A stretch of DNA of 64,000 nucleotides, taken from Parietaria judaica. Lineage: Eukaryota > Streptophyta > Magnoliopsida > Rosales > Urticaceae. The notes under the pieces were generated by a model. It was not told the DNA's origin. It ran no database searches and saw only the letters and a list, made by a program, of their open reading frames with translations. Positions 34,560 through 46,547 of the stretch are shown piece after piece (positions within the stretch are counted from its first letter, which is position 1; each line of letters opens with the position of its first letter). The position numbers and the translations under genes are program-made. Location of the stretch: contig OX940865.1 of the NCBI GenBank assembly GCA_954871525.1, positions 4,278,001 through 4,342,000 of the forward strand. The letters are read 5' to 3'.

Positions 34560-36358
34560 ATTCCTCACAAGGAACCATGACTGCTTCGCATGGTCCCACG
34601 AAGACATGCCGGGAATCGACCCGAGCATAACCGCCTATTCCTTAATGTGGATCCTAGCCACAAGCTGGTGAAACAAAGAGGAGAAAATTGGGACCTGACC
34701 GGGCCCAGGCGGTAAATGATAAGGTCGAAAAACTACTAAAAACTGGTTCCATACGGGTGGTGAAGTACCCAGATTGGTTAGCCAGTACAATAGTAGTTAA
34801 GAAAAAGAACGGGAAGGCGCGAGTCTGTATTGACTTCACCGACCTACACAAAGCATGTCCTAAGGACAACTTCCCTATGCCCCACATCGACCGGCTGGTG
34901 GAAGAAACCTAAGGGCATGAACTCTTGTCCTTTATGGACGCATTCTCGGGATATAATCAAATCTTGATGCACCCCGAGGACCAACAAAAAACCACGTTCA
35001 TGACTGACCGGGGAATTTACTATTATAAGGTAATGCCCTTCGGGCTCAAGAACGCGGGGGCGACGTATCAATGATTAGTCAACCAAATGTTCGCTGAACA
35101 ACTCGGCAAAACAATGGAAGTCTACATCGACGATATGCTCGTAAAATCCACTAAGGCTGCAGACCACATATTTCACTTAGAGGACTGCTTCGCGATACTT
35201 AGAAAGTATCAAATGAAGCTCAACCCCGCTAAATGCACCTTCAGAGTAAGTTCCGAATAACAGTACTCAACCGGTTCATCTCAAGGTCTACGGACAAATG
35301 CCTGCCCTTTTATAAACACTTGAGGGACAACAAAAAATTCTAATGGACCAAAGAATGCGAAGAAGCATTTCAAGACCTCAAAAGGTACCTGTCTACTCCA
35401 CCGGTACTATCTCGTCCGATCATGGGAGAACCATTACTGCTTTACTTGGCGGTATCCCTCTCATCCGTTAGCGGCGTAATCGTTCGAGAGGACAGAGGCA
35501 AACAAAAACCAATATTCTACGTCAGCAAATCGCTGGTGGACGCAGAAACTAGGTATCCCGCTATGGAAAAACTAGCTTTGGCTATGATCAGCGAGAAAGC
35601 TCCGGCCCTACTTCCATTCTCACACCATCATGGTGATGACAACTCACCCCCTAAGGGTAATCCTCCATAGTCCAAATCAGTCAGGCCGACTGACGAAATG
35701 GGCTGTCAAATTAAGCAAATTCGACAGCGAATACAAAATTCAAACGTGCACTAAGTCCCAAGTGTTAGCCGACTTCCTAATTGAACTCCCGATGGAAGAC
35801 CCAATGGGAGAAAAAAGGAACGAGGATTGGCGCCTCGAAGTTGTCGGGGCATCAAACATGGGCGGATCTGGTATATGGATACGCTTGATTTCCCCAACCG
35901 GCGAGGTTTTGCAACAATCTTTCAGGCTAAGATTCCACGCTACAAAGAACGAAACAGAGTACGAGGCACTGATAGTTGGTTTAAAACTAGCAAAGGCAGT
36001 CGGGGCCAGAAAGGTTAGAGCACACTCGAACACTAAACAGGTCACCAGCCAAATTAGTGGCGAGTACACTACCAGGGATGATCGCATGGAGAAATACCTC
36101 GCAGTGGTCAAGGATCTGATCACCCAATTCGATAAGGTTGAGGTGATCCAAATATCGCGAAGCGAAAACTCTTTAGCCCACGTACTGGCCGAACTAGCTT
36201 CCACTTCGGATCTCGAGGCAAAAAGGATAATCCCAGTGGAAGAGATAGATGAACCAAGTGTCAATCTACACGTCCATAATATCCAGACATGTTTGGAGGA
36301 TTGGAGAACCTCCATCCTGAAGTATATCCTGACAGGAGAAAATCCCCAGGATAAGTAG
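34560..36358 (+). pseudogene. Gypsy reverse transcriptase and two RNase H domains
   Basis: The reverse transcriptase runs in pieces: VKKKNGKARVCIDFTDLHKA (34798-34857), SFMDAFSGYNQI (34930-34965), MPFGLKNAGATYQ (35032-35070), and the catalytic VYIDDMLVKS near 35120-35150. The first RNase H follows (35422-35670). A second, archaeal-type RNase H lies in a continuous frame (about 35850-36240: IWIRLISPTGEVLQQ, NETEYEALIVGLKLA, SRSENSLAHVLAELAS). This dual arrangement marks the Tat lineage. Several stops (such as 34910 and 35072) and frameshifts inactivate it. Confidence 0.88.
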
Positions 36359-36359
36359 A

Positions 36360-37533
36360 AGGCCCCAAAACTCCACATTCAAAGCGCTCGTTTCTGTCTA
36401 ATAGACGGAAGACTGTATAAACAAATTTACACTGGACCCTACCTAAGATTTTTAGGTAGAGACGAGGCTAACATCATGCTGCAAGAAACACATAGCGGAG
36501 AATGCAGAAATCATTACGGTGGGAGATCACTCTCCAACAAAACAAAGCGGCAGGGTTTCTTCTGGCCAACTATGCTGACCGACGCAGAAGCCTCCTCCAG
36601 ACAGTGTGACAAATGTCAGCGCCATTTGCCGGCCATACACTGCCCGGCAGAGAAGTTGTCTTCAGTGTCCTGTACCCTTTTATGAAATGGTCTATGGATA
36701 TCGTGGGACCCTTTCCTTTGGCACCAGCTGGGAAAAGATTCTTGCTCGTCGTAACGCACTATTTCTTAAAATGGGCAGAGGCTGAATCTTATGCCAACAT
36801 CAAAGACTCAGATGTAGAGCACTATGTGTGGAAAAACATCATAAGTCGCTTTGGATTGCCCAAGGAAATCATTGCCGATAACGGACCCCAATTCGTATCG
36901 AACAGATCCCAGAACTTCTGTTATAACTAGAAGATTTCCTTGAACACATCCACCCCGAGATATCCCCAAGGGAACGGTCAGGCGGAATTCTCGAACCAGA
37001 CTATTGTGGATGGTATAAAAAAGAAGCTTGATATAAAAGAAGGACGATGGGATGACGAGCTCATCATCGTTCTATGGTCATATAGAACCACCCCGCGGAG
37101 AGCAACCGGGGAGATCCCTTTTTCGATGGTATACAAAATGGTCATACCAGCTGAAATCGAGGCCCCCAGTATTAGGAGGGAGTACGCTCCCGATAATGCA
37201 TAAATTAACGACGAAATGAGACTAGAGCAGCTGGACCACGCAGATGAACGACGCGAGCAGGCTTTAATACGAATTGCTAACTACCAAAATTCGGTAGCTA
37301 AATATTACAATTCCAAAGTTAAGCACCACAGGTTCGTCCCCGGGGAATTGGTCCTCAAAAAGGTTTTCCAGAACACGGCCGAGCTCAACGCCGGTAACTT
37401 GGGGGCGAACTGGGAAGGACCCTATATCGTTACCGAAGTAGTAAAGCCCGGTGTATAGAGACTAGCTACCCCGGACGGATCAAGAATCCTACTTAGCTGG
37501 AACGCTATGCACCTCAGAAAATACTACGCATAA
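36360..37533 (+). pseudogene. Gypsy integrase
   Basis: HHCC-type zinc region (QETHSGECRNH, then CDKCQRH) near 36480-36630. Catalytic core: first Asp in KWSMDIVGPFP (about 36685), second in IIADNGPQF (36868-36894), Glu in NGQAEFSNQ (36973-36999). The C-terminal part (KYYNSKVKHHRFVPGELVLKK, then NLGANWEGPY) ends with stop TAA at 37531. In-frame stops at 36928, 37201 and 37456 and a frame change near 36640 disrupt it. All three catalytic acids are still encoded. Confidence 0.88.
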
Positions 37534-37878
37534 AAGTCGGAGACTGACTTCCCATGAACTACGTAATGGCTTGATCCCCAAAGAATTTGGTACGTAGGCA
37601 GTTCAACCAAAAAGAGAAAATGGTCGAACACAGCCCCAATAAACCAAACAACTATATACACTTCAACCTCAACAGATATTTGAAACCGAAAGTCAGCTCT
37701 CGAATTCAATAAAATACGAGGAAACTACCCGAGTAGCCGCACGCCTACAAGTAAGTAATCTCGCCCTATACTAAAATTTTCAAGCGGCAAATCAAACATA
37801 AGCAGCACAATCAGGTAACTATCCTCAAAATTATTCATCCTTTTCGTAAGATTTGATTCTCTTACAAAAAAAATTAGC

Positions 37879-38150
37879 ATACTTGCTCGGGTACCATGCC
37901 CTTTCCTCACAAGTAACATACTTGCTCAGGTACCATATCCTTTTATTGCAAGTAACATACTTGCTTGGGTACCATACCCTTTCATCGCAAGTAACATACT
38001 TGCTCGGGTACCATACCCTTTCATCGCAAGTAACATACTTGTTCAGGTACCATCCACTCTCATCGCAAGTGACATACTTGCTCGGGTACCATACCCTCCC
38101 CTCACTAATAACTAGTTTCCGGGTATCACACTTTTTCTTCACAGGTAGCA
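37879..38150. repeat. 39-bp tandem array, about 6-7 copies
   Basis: Unit 'ACTTGCTCGGGTACCATACC' plus 19 more bases, starting at 37881, 37920, 37959, 37998, 38037 and 38076, with a diverged copy at about 38115. The period is exact. Because 39 is a multiple of 3, both strands read open with a 13-residue period (minus: WYPSKYVTCDERV-like). It lies between integrase and the antisense ORF. Confidence 0.92.
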
Positions 38151-38406
38151 AACCCGCTCGGACAGCAAACCTTGCAATAACGAATTTATTCTCGATCAGT
38201 CCGTTAACATAGTTTCTCGGAGAACCGCATCCGGCTGTCGTGCCCAGGAATCATTCAAGGTATCAAATTAACTAAGTCTCTTTATTGCATTTTCAGACAA
38301 GCGTCGAAACAAAACTTAGGATCCCGGCCATAACATTTATAAAATATGACCTAAAATCCCCTGGTCGGGTATATTTCAATGTCTTTTGAAAAAATATCAC
38401 CAAGTA

Positions 38407-38410
<4 letters not shown>

Positions 38411-38452
<42 letters not shown>
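38411..38452. repeat. (TA)21 microsatellite
   Basis: A perfect TA run between the 39-bp array and the end of the antisense ORF. Confidence 0.95.
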
Positions 38453-38457
<5 letters not shown>

Positions 38458-38884
38458 AAAAGCAATTCATAAAAAAGAAAAGAGGCCCTAACCACAGTCA
38501 TAGTATTAGCAAAAAGAAAAAATTACAAAAAAAAAGGGTTCAGGTCCCATGACCTACATAAAATTAAAGCCCTAACTACGAGCAAACAAATTGTTCAAAA
38601 CTTATTATAAACAAAAGAAAAAGGGAAGCTGGGTATCATTAATTTCTTCAGGCAGCAGCCTCGGAAGTATCCTCCTGCGAGGTCGGATCGATCGGGTTCC
38701 GCTCGGCTGGCGTTGGCTTAGTCGGGGGAAGAAGCTTGGGCTCATTCGGGTTGGGCTCAACTGGGTTCGGAGCCGTTTCAGAATAGGCCACCTCGGGCGC
38801 AACAAGGGCCGGCTCTGCAAGGTCAGAAGGGTCTACGTGGGTTCCCCGATCTACATCATCAACATTCTTAGTCAGTTAGAGATC

Positions 38885-40790
38885 CTAGGAGAGGGTTGGG
38901 GAATCCACCACAGGCACCGGCTTCGCGGCCAGAAAGTCCTCATATTCGGACTTATCTTCCTTGAGGACTTCCAACTCGCCCTCTAAATCGGTGATCTTGC
39001 CCATAAGGATATTACCAACGAGGGTAACGTTACCTTGAACCTGGTGCAAGAGCTTAGTCTGATAAGAAAGTTCCTTGGGACGAGTAATCACCGCATCCCA
39101 TTGTTGTATCCGCTTCCTGTACTTGCGCCAGACAACCTTGGCTGCCTCGTTCTCGGCAGACGCGTCTTACTGGGCTTTCTCCAGCGCTTCCAGGGCATAG
39201 TTATGCTCGACCTTCACCAGCACGAGCTGAGGTCTCTCTCTGCCCGGCCCAACATGGCATTGGAAGCAATGAGCATCCCGATGACCTTGTTCTTATTCGC
39301 CTGGGACTCGGAGACCAAGGCGGAGGCATTGGAAAGCTTGTCCTGGAGATCCACCTCGGTGATCTCCAGAGCCTTGATCCTGCTCTCTCGAGCTGCGATC
39401 AATCGCTTCAACTCCAGGATCTCCTTGTTCCTCGAGGCCAACTGCCCGGAGCTTTCTTCGAGCTCAAAGTTTACCCGGGAAAGCTCCTCCTTCTTCTCAG
39501 CTAACTCGCCCTTGGCCTTTCCCCCCTCGGCAACCAGCAGCCTTGCCTTGAGCTCTTTAATCGAGGCCTCAGACCTCAGGACCAAATCATTAGCAGACGC
39601 TCCGAGCTGCCAACAAAGAAAAAAAGATGTCACCCCAAAAAATTTTCAAGGAAAATTATAAAGCAAGAATTAAGGAACCAAATGAAAAGGCACCTCGCTT
39701 ACCTTGGCATGCAGTGCAACAAAAGTATTGTACGCCCGGGGTTGAGTAACCTCGGCGTCCTTCACGGGAGTAACCCCCCCCCCCGGGAGTAACCTCGGCG
39801 TCCGGACGAAACCAGAGGCTCCAGAGTCCCCACTGCCGGCAGAGTGGGCTCTTCTTCGGAAATCTCTACAAACTTCCGTTTAGCAATGGCCCGTGCAGCC
39901 TCTTGTTCAGCCGCGGAAAGAGTGGTCCCAGAAACCATCGCAGCAATCTCCGAGCTAGGAGCTGCTCCTTTCCCCTCCACGGGCAGAATGGGAGTTGACC
40001 TTCGAGTCGCTCCCTCCTCGGGAACGTCCTTGACCGGATCAGAGGCCCTCTTCTTTCCCTTGGTCGCTTCAACCCGACCAGAAGTCTCTTCCGAGACCTG
40101 AACTTCCTTGGCTTTTTCCTTTGCTTTCTCCTTCTCAGCAGCTTTAGCGGCTGCTCGTTGAGCCCTAACTTCTCGATAGTTTAGCTCCATCGAATCTGTC
40201 CACAAACAAAGTTTCAGCAATTTCCCGGCCAAGAATCAAAAACAAAATCTTACTCAAATACATACCTTCCTCGTCGCTGCTCGAAAGTAACAAACGGGCG
40301 TAATAGGGAACGTAGGTACTATTCGGGCCGGGCTTCCACAACCCAGCTGCAAAAAACCTCTCCTCGGAAAGCTCCTTCCACTCTATCCCTCCACCAGGAA
40401 AGAGAACCTCGTTCTTAGCTTTCCACCCGGCTCTGAGAGGAATCGACCTCACCTTTTGACCCTTACGATCTGATAACACACCAAAAAATACGATCAGACA
40501 AACATACCCGAATAGAAAAGAAATCCGAGCAAAATGAAACTAGAAAAGTTACCAATCTCATGCGCCCATTTGTTAACATACGCATTCCACGTATCAAAAG
40601 ACTCTATACACGGCATGAAAAATAAATATCTATCTTGCCAATTATCATCCTTGTTCGGAATCCCCCGAATAAAGTCACCCTTGTGACCCTTGACAGAGAT
40701 ATAAAACCTACCCGCAGCCTTAAGAGTTTTTCTTGGTCGTAAATACCAGAAGCATATCGAGCAGAGAAAGCATGATATTTTCCTCCTCAC
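38885..40790 (-). pseudogene. Spliced antisense ORF of the gypsy element
   Basis: The minus-strand gene of the same family as 10809-11831. The visible start (GRFYISVKGHKGDFIRGIP, then NWQDRYLFF) matches the middle of that family. Likely exons: down to 40553; 40472-40265; 40198-about 39703; 39608-39091; then to 38885, with GT..AG borders (for example donor at 40264, acceptor ending at 40199). Domain order is family core, basic/acidic low-complexity (KAAEKEKAKEKAKE), then a long coiled coil (KGELAEKKEELSRVNFELEE). The N-terminal exon is lost at about 40830. Stops (about 39172) and a C10 run near 39775 break it. Function in the element is unknown; a role in regulation or interaction is only inferred from the coiled coil. 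Confidence 0.75.
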
Positions 40791-40830
40791 ACCTAACTAA
40801 ATAGGCAATCGAAATCCTGGATTAGAAGGT

Positions 40831-41168
40831 ATGGAGTTCTTGAAGATCAAAGAACGCAGACAGAATCATCGAAGGTGTCAAGTACACGTTCATATATTTG
40901 TCGATTATGAGATTATTCACTTTTACTCAAGGCTTGGATTAAAACCAATACACATGTTGATAAATTAAATCTAATTAATTCATCACGATCTTGGGGAATT
41001 AATTAAGAGTTGATTTTGATATAAACGGTTTGACAGAGTTATTGGTATGGGACTCTAACCCCGTAAATTTTTAAAGGTCAAACTGTGTGCCTTAATCAAT
41101 GATTACAGTTTCTTAGGAGTCGGCGGTGACTGATTCGGGTCTAGATCCGTAAATACGACTCGAAATCG
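40831..41168 (+). repeat. Possible copia LTR end with primer-site-like sequence
   Basis: ATTGGTATGGGACTCTAACC (41041-41060) matches the minus-strand LTR-B end region (ATATGGGACTCTAATCC near 41849). GGTGTCAGAGCG at 41169-41180 resembles the initiator-Met primer site (TGGTATCAGAGC). This suggests a small plus-strand LTR remnant joined to the broken gypsy end. The alignment is short, so this is tentative. Confidence 0.4.
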
Positions 41169-41173
41169 GTGTC

Positions 41174-41810
41174 AGAGCGATATCGATTCCAACATAATGA
41201 CCCACAACTTGTTGTGGAACCCCCTCAAAAAATGGATGAAGTACTTTTTTATGTAGAAATACAAGAAGATCCCCAATCGGTTAAAGAAAATCTATTGGCC
41301 GCTGAAAATTCCCTAGATGAAGTAGATGTTCACGAGATACCAGCTGACACACTCAAACTCCGTAGATTTGACATAAGCCGTCATGGACCTGAGAAGTTGA
41401 ACCTGCTCATATCATCTTAAGAGCAAGATATATACGACTTGGAAGATGATGAATCTGTATCTTATAAAGAAGCAGTGGGAGGGGTTGACTTCGAAAAATG
41501 AGATGGACTCAATCTATACAATCCAAGTATTAGACTTGGTGGGTGCACCCAAATGGATAAAACCCATTGGTCGCGAAAGGGTTCTTCAAGATTTATGGTA
41601 TTGACTATCTATAAACATTCGTTCCCGTCTCCATGTTCAAGGCTATCAAGATTTTGCTTGAAAATGCCGCATGTTATGATTATGAAATATGGAAAATGTA
41701 TGTAAGGACTGGCTTCCTCAACGATTTTTTGGAAGAGGATTTGTATATGAAAAACTATTGGGTGATTCCGAGGAATCCCCACTGATTGATTATCGATCAC
41801 CCTATGGGTG
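41174..41810 (+). pseudogene. Copia element 1 reverse transcriptase, N-terminal part
   Basis: The pol linker ends LRRFDISRHGPE and is followed by DLEDDESVSYKEAVGGVDFEK and a damaged start of reverse transcriptase (WIKPIGRERVLQD, then NYEIW-like YDYEIWKMY). A stop at 41418, a stop at 41500 and several frame changes are present. It ends where the minus-strand LTR-B begins. It is the continuation of copia element 1, cut at 30576 on the other side. Confidence 0.75.
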
Positions 41811-43312
41811 AGTAGGGCAACCTTCGAAAAATATTTCGCAGGGATTAGAGTCCCATATCAATAATCCCGATACCCTATTTGACTCATATATTCAAAACAC
41901 AATATTCCCGATCATTGATATTCAATTTTCGAATTCATTGAGCCTTTGAGTATTAATAAATAATTATTCTACAAATAAATAATATTGTGTATCTTTATGA
42001 GGATTCTGATGCGCAACTCTGATCTTTGATTTTGATCTCGGTTCTTCGCATTCTTGAGCTTTTGCGAATTGAATTTGTTGAATCTTGAAGATAGTTCCCA
42101 CGAGTCTTCCAATGTATACTCCGAATATTCGCCGCTGGGATGTGTGGGCACCCACTGAATAGAACCCTAATTTGAATTCTCTTTGTATGATGGCTTAGAG
42201 AAAATCGTCGTCTGAGAGAGAGAAAGATCGAACTCTGAGAGTGAGGGTGTGTGTTTCGATTTAAGGTGATTCCTATTTATAGGGAATGACCCAACCGCTT
42301 TTGAGAAAATATCTCAACCAATTGTGAGATAATTACTCAATTATTTGGAGATATTCACTCTAAGATTTGATTTAATAATTAAATCAAATAAAGAATAAAT
42401 TCAAAACAAATCTTTCTAGAAAATACCCTAAAAGATTTAATAAATCAAATCTTTATATTTTCAAAGATTTAAGTCGAATTTTCCTATCACATTTTGAATT
42501 CTTTTATTCGATTTCTCTAATTAAATATTTCTAGTATAAATACAAATATTTAATTTCTCTTATTTTCGATTTAAATAACAATATCATTTTTAACCTAAGT
42601 TAAAACCTTTTATTATCATAAATCTCAAACCTTCTGTCAGAATGACACGATTCAAAAAGATATACCAGAATTTAATTTTGCACAATCCTAGGAATATCTT
42701 AGGATTAAATTTAAACATCATTTTACAGTATCTACATTAGTAAAAAGTTTGGTACTTTTGCCACTTTAGGATGAATATGATTATCATGTAGCCAAGCTAC
42801 AAATAATATTGATTGATTCTATTCCATGTACTAAGAATATCATTGTATTTGCGGTTTTGATCTTATGGAGCTACAAAGGGGACAAATGGACACACATACT
42901 TAAGCTTCAGTGAAAGTGAAGAGCTTTCACCAACTTTGGTTACATTTCACAATAGCTCGAAGCTAAACTATTAAGTATGCGATAATTACTTTTCATGACT
43001 CAGGATTCCATTGAAACAGTCAGACTATCAAGAATCCAAGTTTTCATATTATAATGATCCTCGTCATACTATGGTTGATCTCCGTAATCCTGCTTAGACG
43101 ACACCACTTTTGTTTTCTATGATTCTTGCAAATTTACTCACCCAACGGTTTATAACAAAAGAAATCATAAAGTTATTATCCATATCTTTAGTAATGCAAT
43201 TTACTACGGCTAACCTTCCGATCCCAAAATAAAAGTGTTAGGGATACTTGATTCTAACCTGAAACAATTAGATCAAAGATCATTTAAGTTAAACCATATA
43301 AACTCATATTAC
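41811..43312 (-). repeat. LTR-B, 3' portion (minus strand)
   Basis: LTR of the minus-strand copia element whose body lies at 56775-60088. This is the downstream half of the LTR: a TATA-like CTATAAATAGG (inverse at about 42271-42281), a CT-rich leader (42195-42250) and a U5-like region to about 41811. The upstream half is at 56286-56774. They are separated by the solo LTR-A insertion (TSD ATTAC). The left boundary is approximate. Confidence 0.65.
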
Positions 43313-43777
43313 TGTTGGGAAAATATTAATGTCCCCTCCATCATATCTCGGGATGGTCGATCCATCGGGGTAACCTTTAAAAAATTTGTTTTACACGGAA
43401 AGGCCCATTTTAGACTTTCCGAAGTTGCTTCCTTATTCTAGAATCGAGCACCAAGATAATGGAGATTCGATCGGTTAATTAATTAGTTTTTATTCAAACA
43501 CGTAATTATTTATTTTTGTCAAGGAAATTAATAAAGAAATAAAATGGTTTTGCATTTTTTTACCCAATGCATAAGGCCGTACCTAAATCTCACGATGACT
43601 TCCACTGCGCTTTTGAATTTGGGCAGAGCTTCCGCCGGAATTTGAGAATGCGCCTAGGAAGGTTGAGCAGACCTTCCGCACGACTTATGAGACGACAAGA
43701 GAACTCCCAAAGCCTTTCGAGATATTCTCTATAACTTCCTCGTACACAAAGCGTGGTCTTTGCTTGACGGAAGTTCG
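43313..43777 (-). repeat. Solo LTR-A, left part (minus strand)
   Basis: The 3' end of a minus-strand LTR-A, beginning on the plus strand with TGTTGGGAAAATATTAATG. It contains the family block ACCCAATGCATAAGGCCGTACC at about 43563-43584. No primer site is attached, and ATTAC lies outside at 43308-43312, matching 56281-56285. The LTR is interrupted at 43777 by Copia-A and continues at 54026. Confidence 0.85.
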
Positions 43778-46532
43778 TGTTGGACATGTGTGTCCTTAAA
43801 CAAGATATTTATCCATTTGTAAAACATTATGACAAGTCGTTGAATAAAGATGGTACTTATTATGTTAATCTTATTATAGGTTCTGTAGAGTAAAATAGAA
43901 TGTTGATTCCTTAGTTCATAAAGGATGCAATTATGTCATTATTATCACAAAAGAGTCATGTGAGGAAGAATTAATAAACATAATAAATGAACTTAAAATG
44001 TCCGTGACCTGATTAACTGGGTGCGAGCCCATTAATCGGTAAGGTCATTAATGTGAATGAAGTGACAATCCTATTCTGGATTTTGTGTGTGTCAACACTC
44101 ACTATAAGTGCATTAAGTATGAAGCGTCTTCATACTGGACTGGACCTGACTTAAACTCAAGAAGTTGTCATATAAGACCGTCACTGACAACTTGTAGTTG
44201 AGTCGCAAAATGATGATCAAATGGATATTAGTTCTAAGTCCCGAGTGGTCATGAGTCCAAGATACTGGCTTGATTGTTCTTTGATTTAACCGTTAAAGAA
44301 CACAAGATATTACCGCTGTTCCCAACACTATTATTTTGGGAACATGATAGTCAGTAGTAAGGATTGCTTGATCATAGACATGGGCATCACACAACTCTCT
44401 TCAGAGTCATGATGATTCCCTTGATTGTCAGTGGTGAGAAGTGAGAGGTACCCGTGCAAAACTTATGAATCGAAACCATAAGTGGGTTACTCATAATATT
44501 ACTGGCTGAGTCAAGGATGAAAATGCATTGAGGGGCATTACGGTATAAACCGCGTGCTCATGTGTGGGTCATCAAGTGAAAGGACAATAATCGGTATTTG
44601 ATTGAATCTAATGGACACCCTGCTGTATATAAGGGAATAATATATACCGTATCACTAAAGAGTGCAGCCTCGGGTCTATAGTGGAATCACTTCGAGGTTT
44701 GACGAACACCTAGCAGTTCGTTGGAGCTTAAGTGATACGGGTCCATGGTCCCCAGGAGAGCTCCGTAACGGATGATACGTACGTGATTAAAATACATTCT
44801 GGATAATGTTTAATCATTTGGCTCGACTTATAAAACTGACAAGTCTGTGTTAGACGTCAGATAGTTTTATCGATAACGTGGCAAAAATATCATATTTTGG
44901 TACACGAAAGTAACTGATAAAAAGAAAATTAGAATTTACATTTTTCAACAGCACCATGTTGTTCTAAATTAAAATCTAAGCAACTTTTCTTTTTGAACCA
45001 AGTCATTCTGACTTACGGTTTGTGATTTATGGATTTTCTAAGTTTATGACTCGGTTCGATAAACTATGAAATTAAATCACATGTCACGAATTTAAATGAT
45101 GGTGTTGCACCATGACATTTAATGTGTGATAAAGAGATAAGGCTTTATTAATATAATTTAATTATTTGAATTTAATTATTAATATCTTATTAATAATTAA
45201 TAATAATTAAAGGATTTATATTGATAAATAAATAATATATTTATATATTATTTTATGTGTATATTCGAATTAGGGTTTGGAGATAACAAACCCTAGTTAA
45301 ATTCGAATCACTGATATAGAAGATTTTATTTTTGCGGCAATAGTACCTGAAGTTTGGTATCTTAGCAAAAACCCTAAAATCAATTTAATCCATTGGATCG
45401 GTTATGATTTAGTATCAACCGTTGGATTGAGATAATTGATTTGAACCCTAATGTAATTCGAAATTGAAACTTGGTGAGCAAGTTTAGGTATTTCGAATTT
45501 CCTTAATTAATTCTATCCGTTGGATCGGTTTTGAGATTTTATCTTTAAACCGTTGGATTAGAAATTAATTAATATTATATATATGATATTAAAATTCGAA
45601 TAAATGTGAGATAAAAAATTGAATTAGGGTTTTGTAAAACCCTAGGGTATTTGACTTTATCCCTAATTGATTTGATCCATTGGATTGGTTTAAGATTTAA
45701 TTTTAACCATTGGATCTAGATAATCATTAACAAATTCGAATTTAAATATATATGTATAATATAATTCGAAAATATATAATATGATGATAAGATTAAATGT
45801 TTTAATCTTATCTTTTATTATTTAATTAATTAAATCCCTGATTAATTATATCCAATTGATCTAGATGAGATTGAATCTGGATCATTTGGATTGAAATAAT
45901 TATTTATATTTAATTAAAAGAATTCGAAAATTGGGAGGGAAAATCTCCAAATCGGTTACAGCTTGAGCCTATAAATAGGAAGCTGATTCTACACATTTTA
46001 CACACCTCTCCCCAGAGCAAAAACTCGAGCTTTCCCTCTCTCTCTAGGGTCTGCGAGTTTTCTGCTACTGATCTCTTTTCTGGTTCGGCTTAGGAGATAT
46101 TTTTCTCCGGTAGCTTTAAAAGAACCGTCAGTTAAATTATGCGACGGAGTCCTGCCAGCGAAGCCCACGCTTCGGTAGCGAGGAATCCAGGAGAATATCC
46201 TGGAAGATCACGGGAGTTTCCCTCAGCACCGGCGGAGCCCTGCCCAAGTCAGCCGGAATCATCAGTTGAGGTACGGCCTTATGCATTGGGTAAATAAATG
46301 TGACCATTTACTGCTTTCTATTTATTTCCTGTTCGACTAGATTATTAATAATGAATATCAAAATATTAGATTCAAAATATTTATCAGATCTCGTTTTGTT
46401 ATTACCCGATATCCGTGTCGTCGGTCCGATAACAAGATTTCCGCTTTAAAATGAATTTTTAAATGTTACCGGGACGGCCCGGAGGCTATTATCGTGGTAA
46501 GGAAGTCGGCCTGATACCTCCGATTTCCAAAA
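43778..46532 (+). repeat. Copia-A 5' LTR
   Basis: Begins TGTTGGACATGTGTGTCC and ends TTCCAAAA (CA terminus changed to AA). TATA box TATAAATA at 45970-45977, leaving ~550 bp of R/U5 before the primer site. A pyrimidine-rich leader (CCCTCTCTCTCTAGGG) follows it. LTRs of 2.75 kb are far longer than most copia LTRs. Confidence 0.93.
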
Positions 46533-46534
46533 AA

Positions 46535-46547
46535 TGGTATCAGAGCG
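46535..46547 (+). other. Primer binding site (initiator Met tRNA)
   Basis: TGGTATCAGAGCG two bases after the 5' LTR, the standard plant copia primer site. Confidence 0.92.

Larger units (their letters stand above)
30577..40830 (+). mobile_element. Ty3/gypsy element, Tat-like, 3' end missing
   Basis: In order: 5' LTR, primer site, gag, protease, reverse transcriptase, RNase H, a second RNase H of the archaeal type, integrase, a 39-bp tandem array, a TA repeat and a spliced antisense ORF. The extra RNase H and antisense ORF are features of the Tat lineage. No 3' LTR is found. The antisense ORF loses its N-terminal region near 40830, so the element is truncated there. It inserted into copia element 1 just after ATTAC. 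Frameshifts and stops are frequent. Confidence 0.88.

Noticed and set aside
35740..36378. 212-codon minus-strand frame
   Set aside because: It is the shadow of the second RNase H domain of the gypsy element.
37879..38150. CRISPR-like regular repeats
   Set aside because: The units are head-to-tail 39-bp copies without spacers, inside a plant gypsy element.
30577..40830. Endogenous pararetrovirus (caulimovirid)
   Set aside because: LTRs, a tRNA primer site next to the LTR and an integrase are present; no movement or coat protein is seen.
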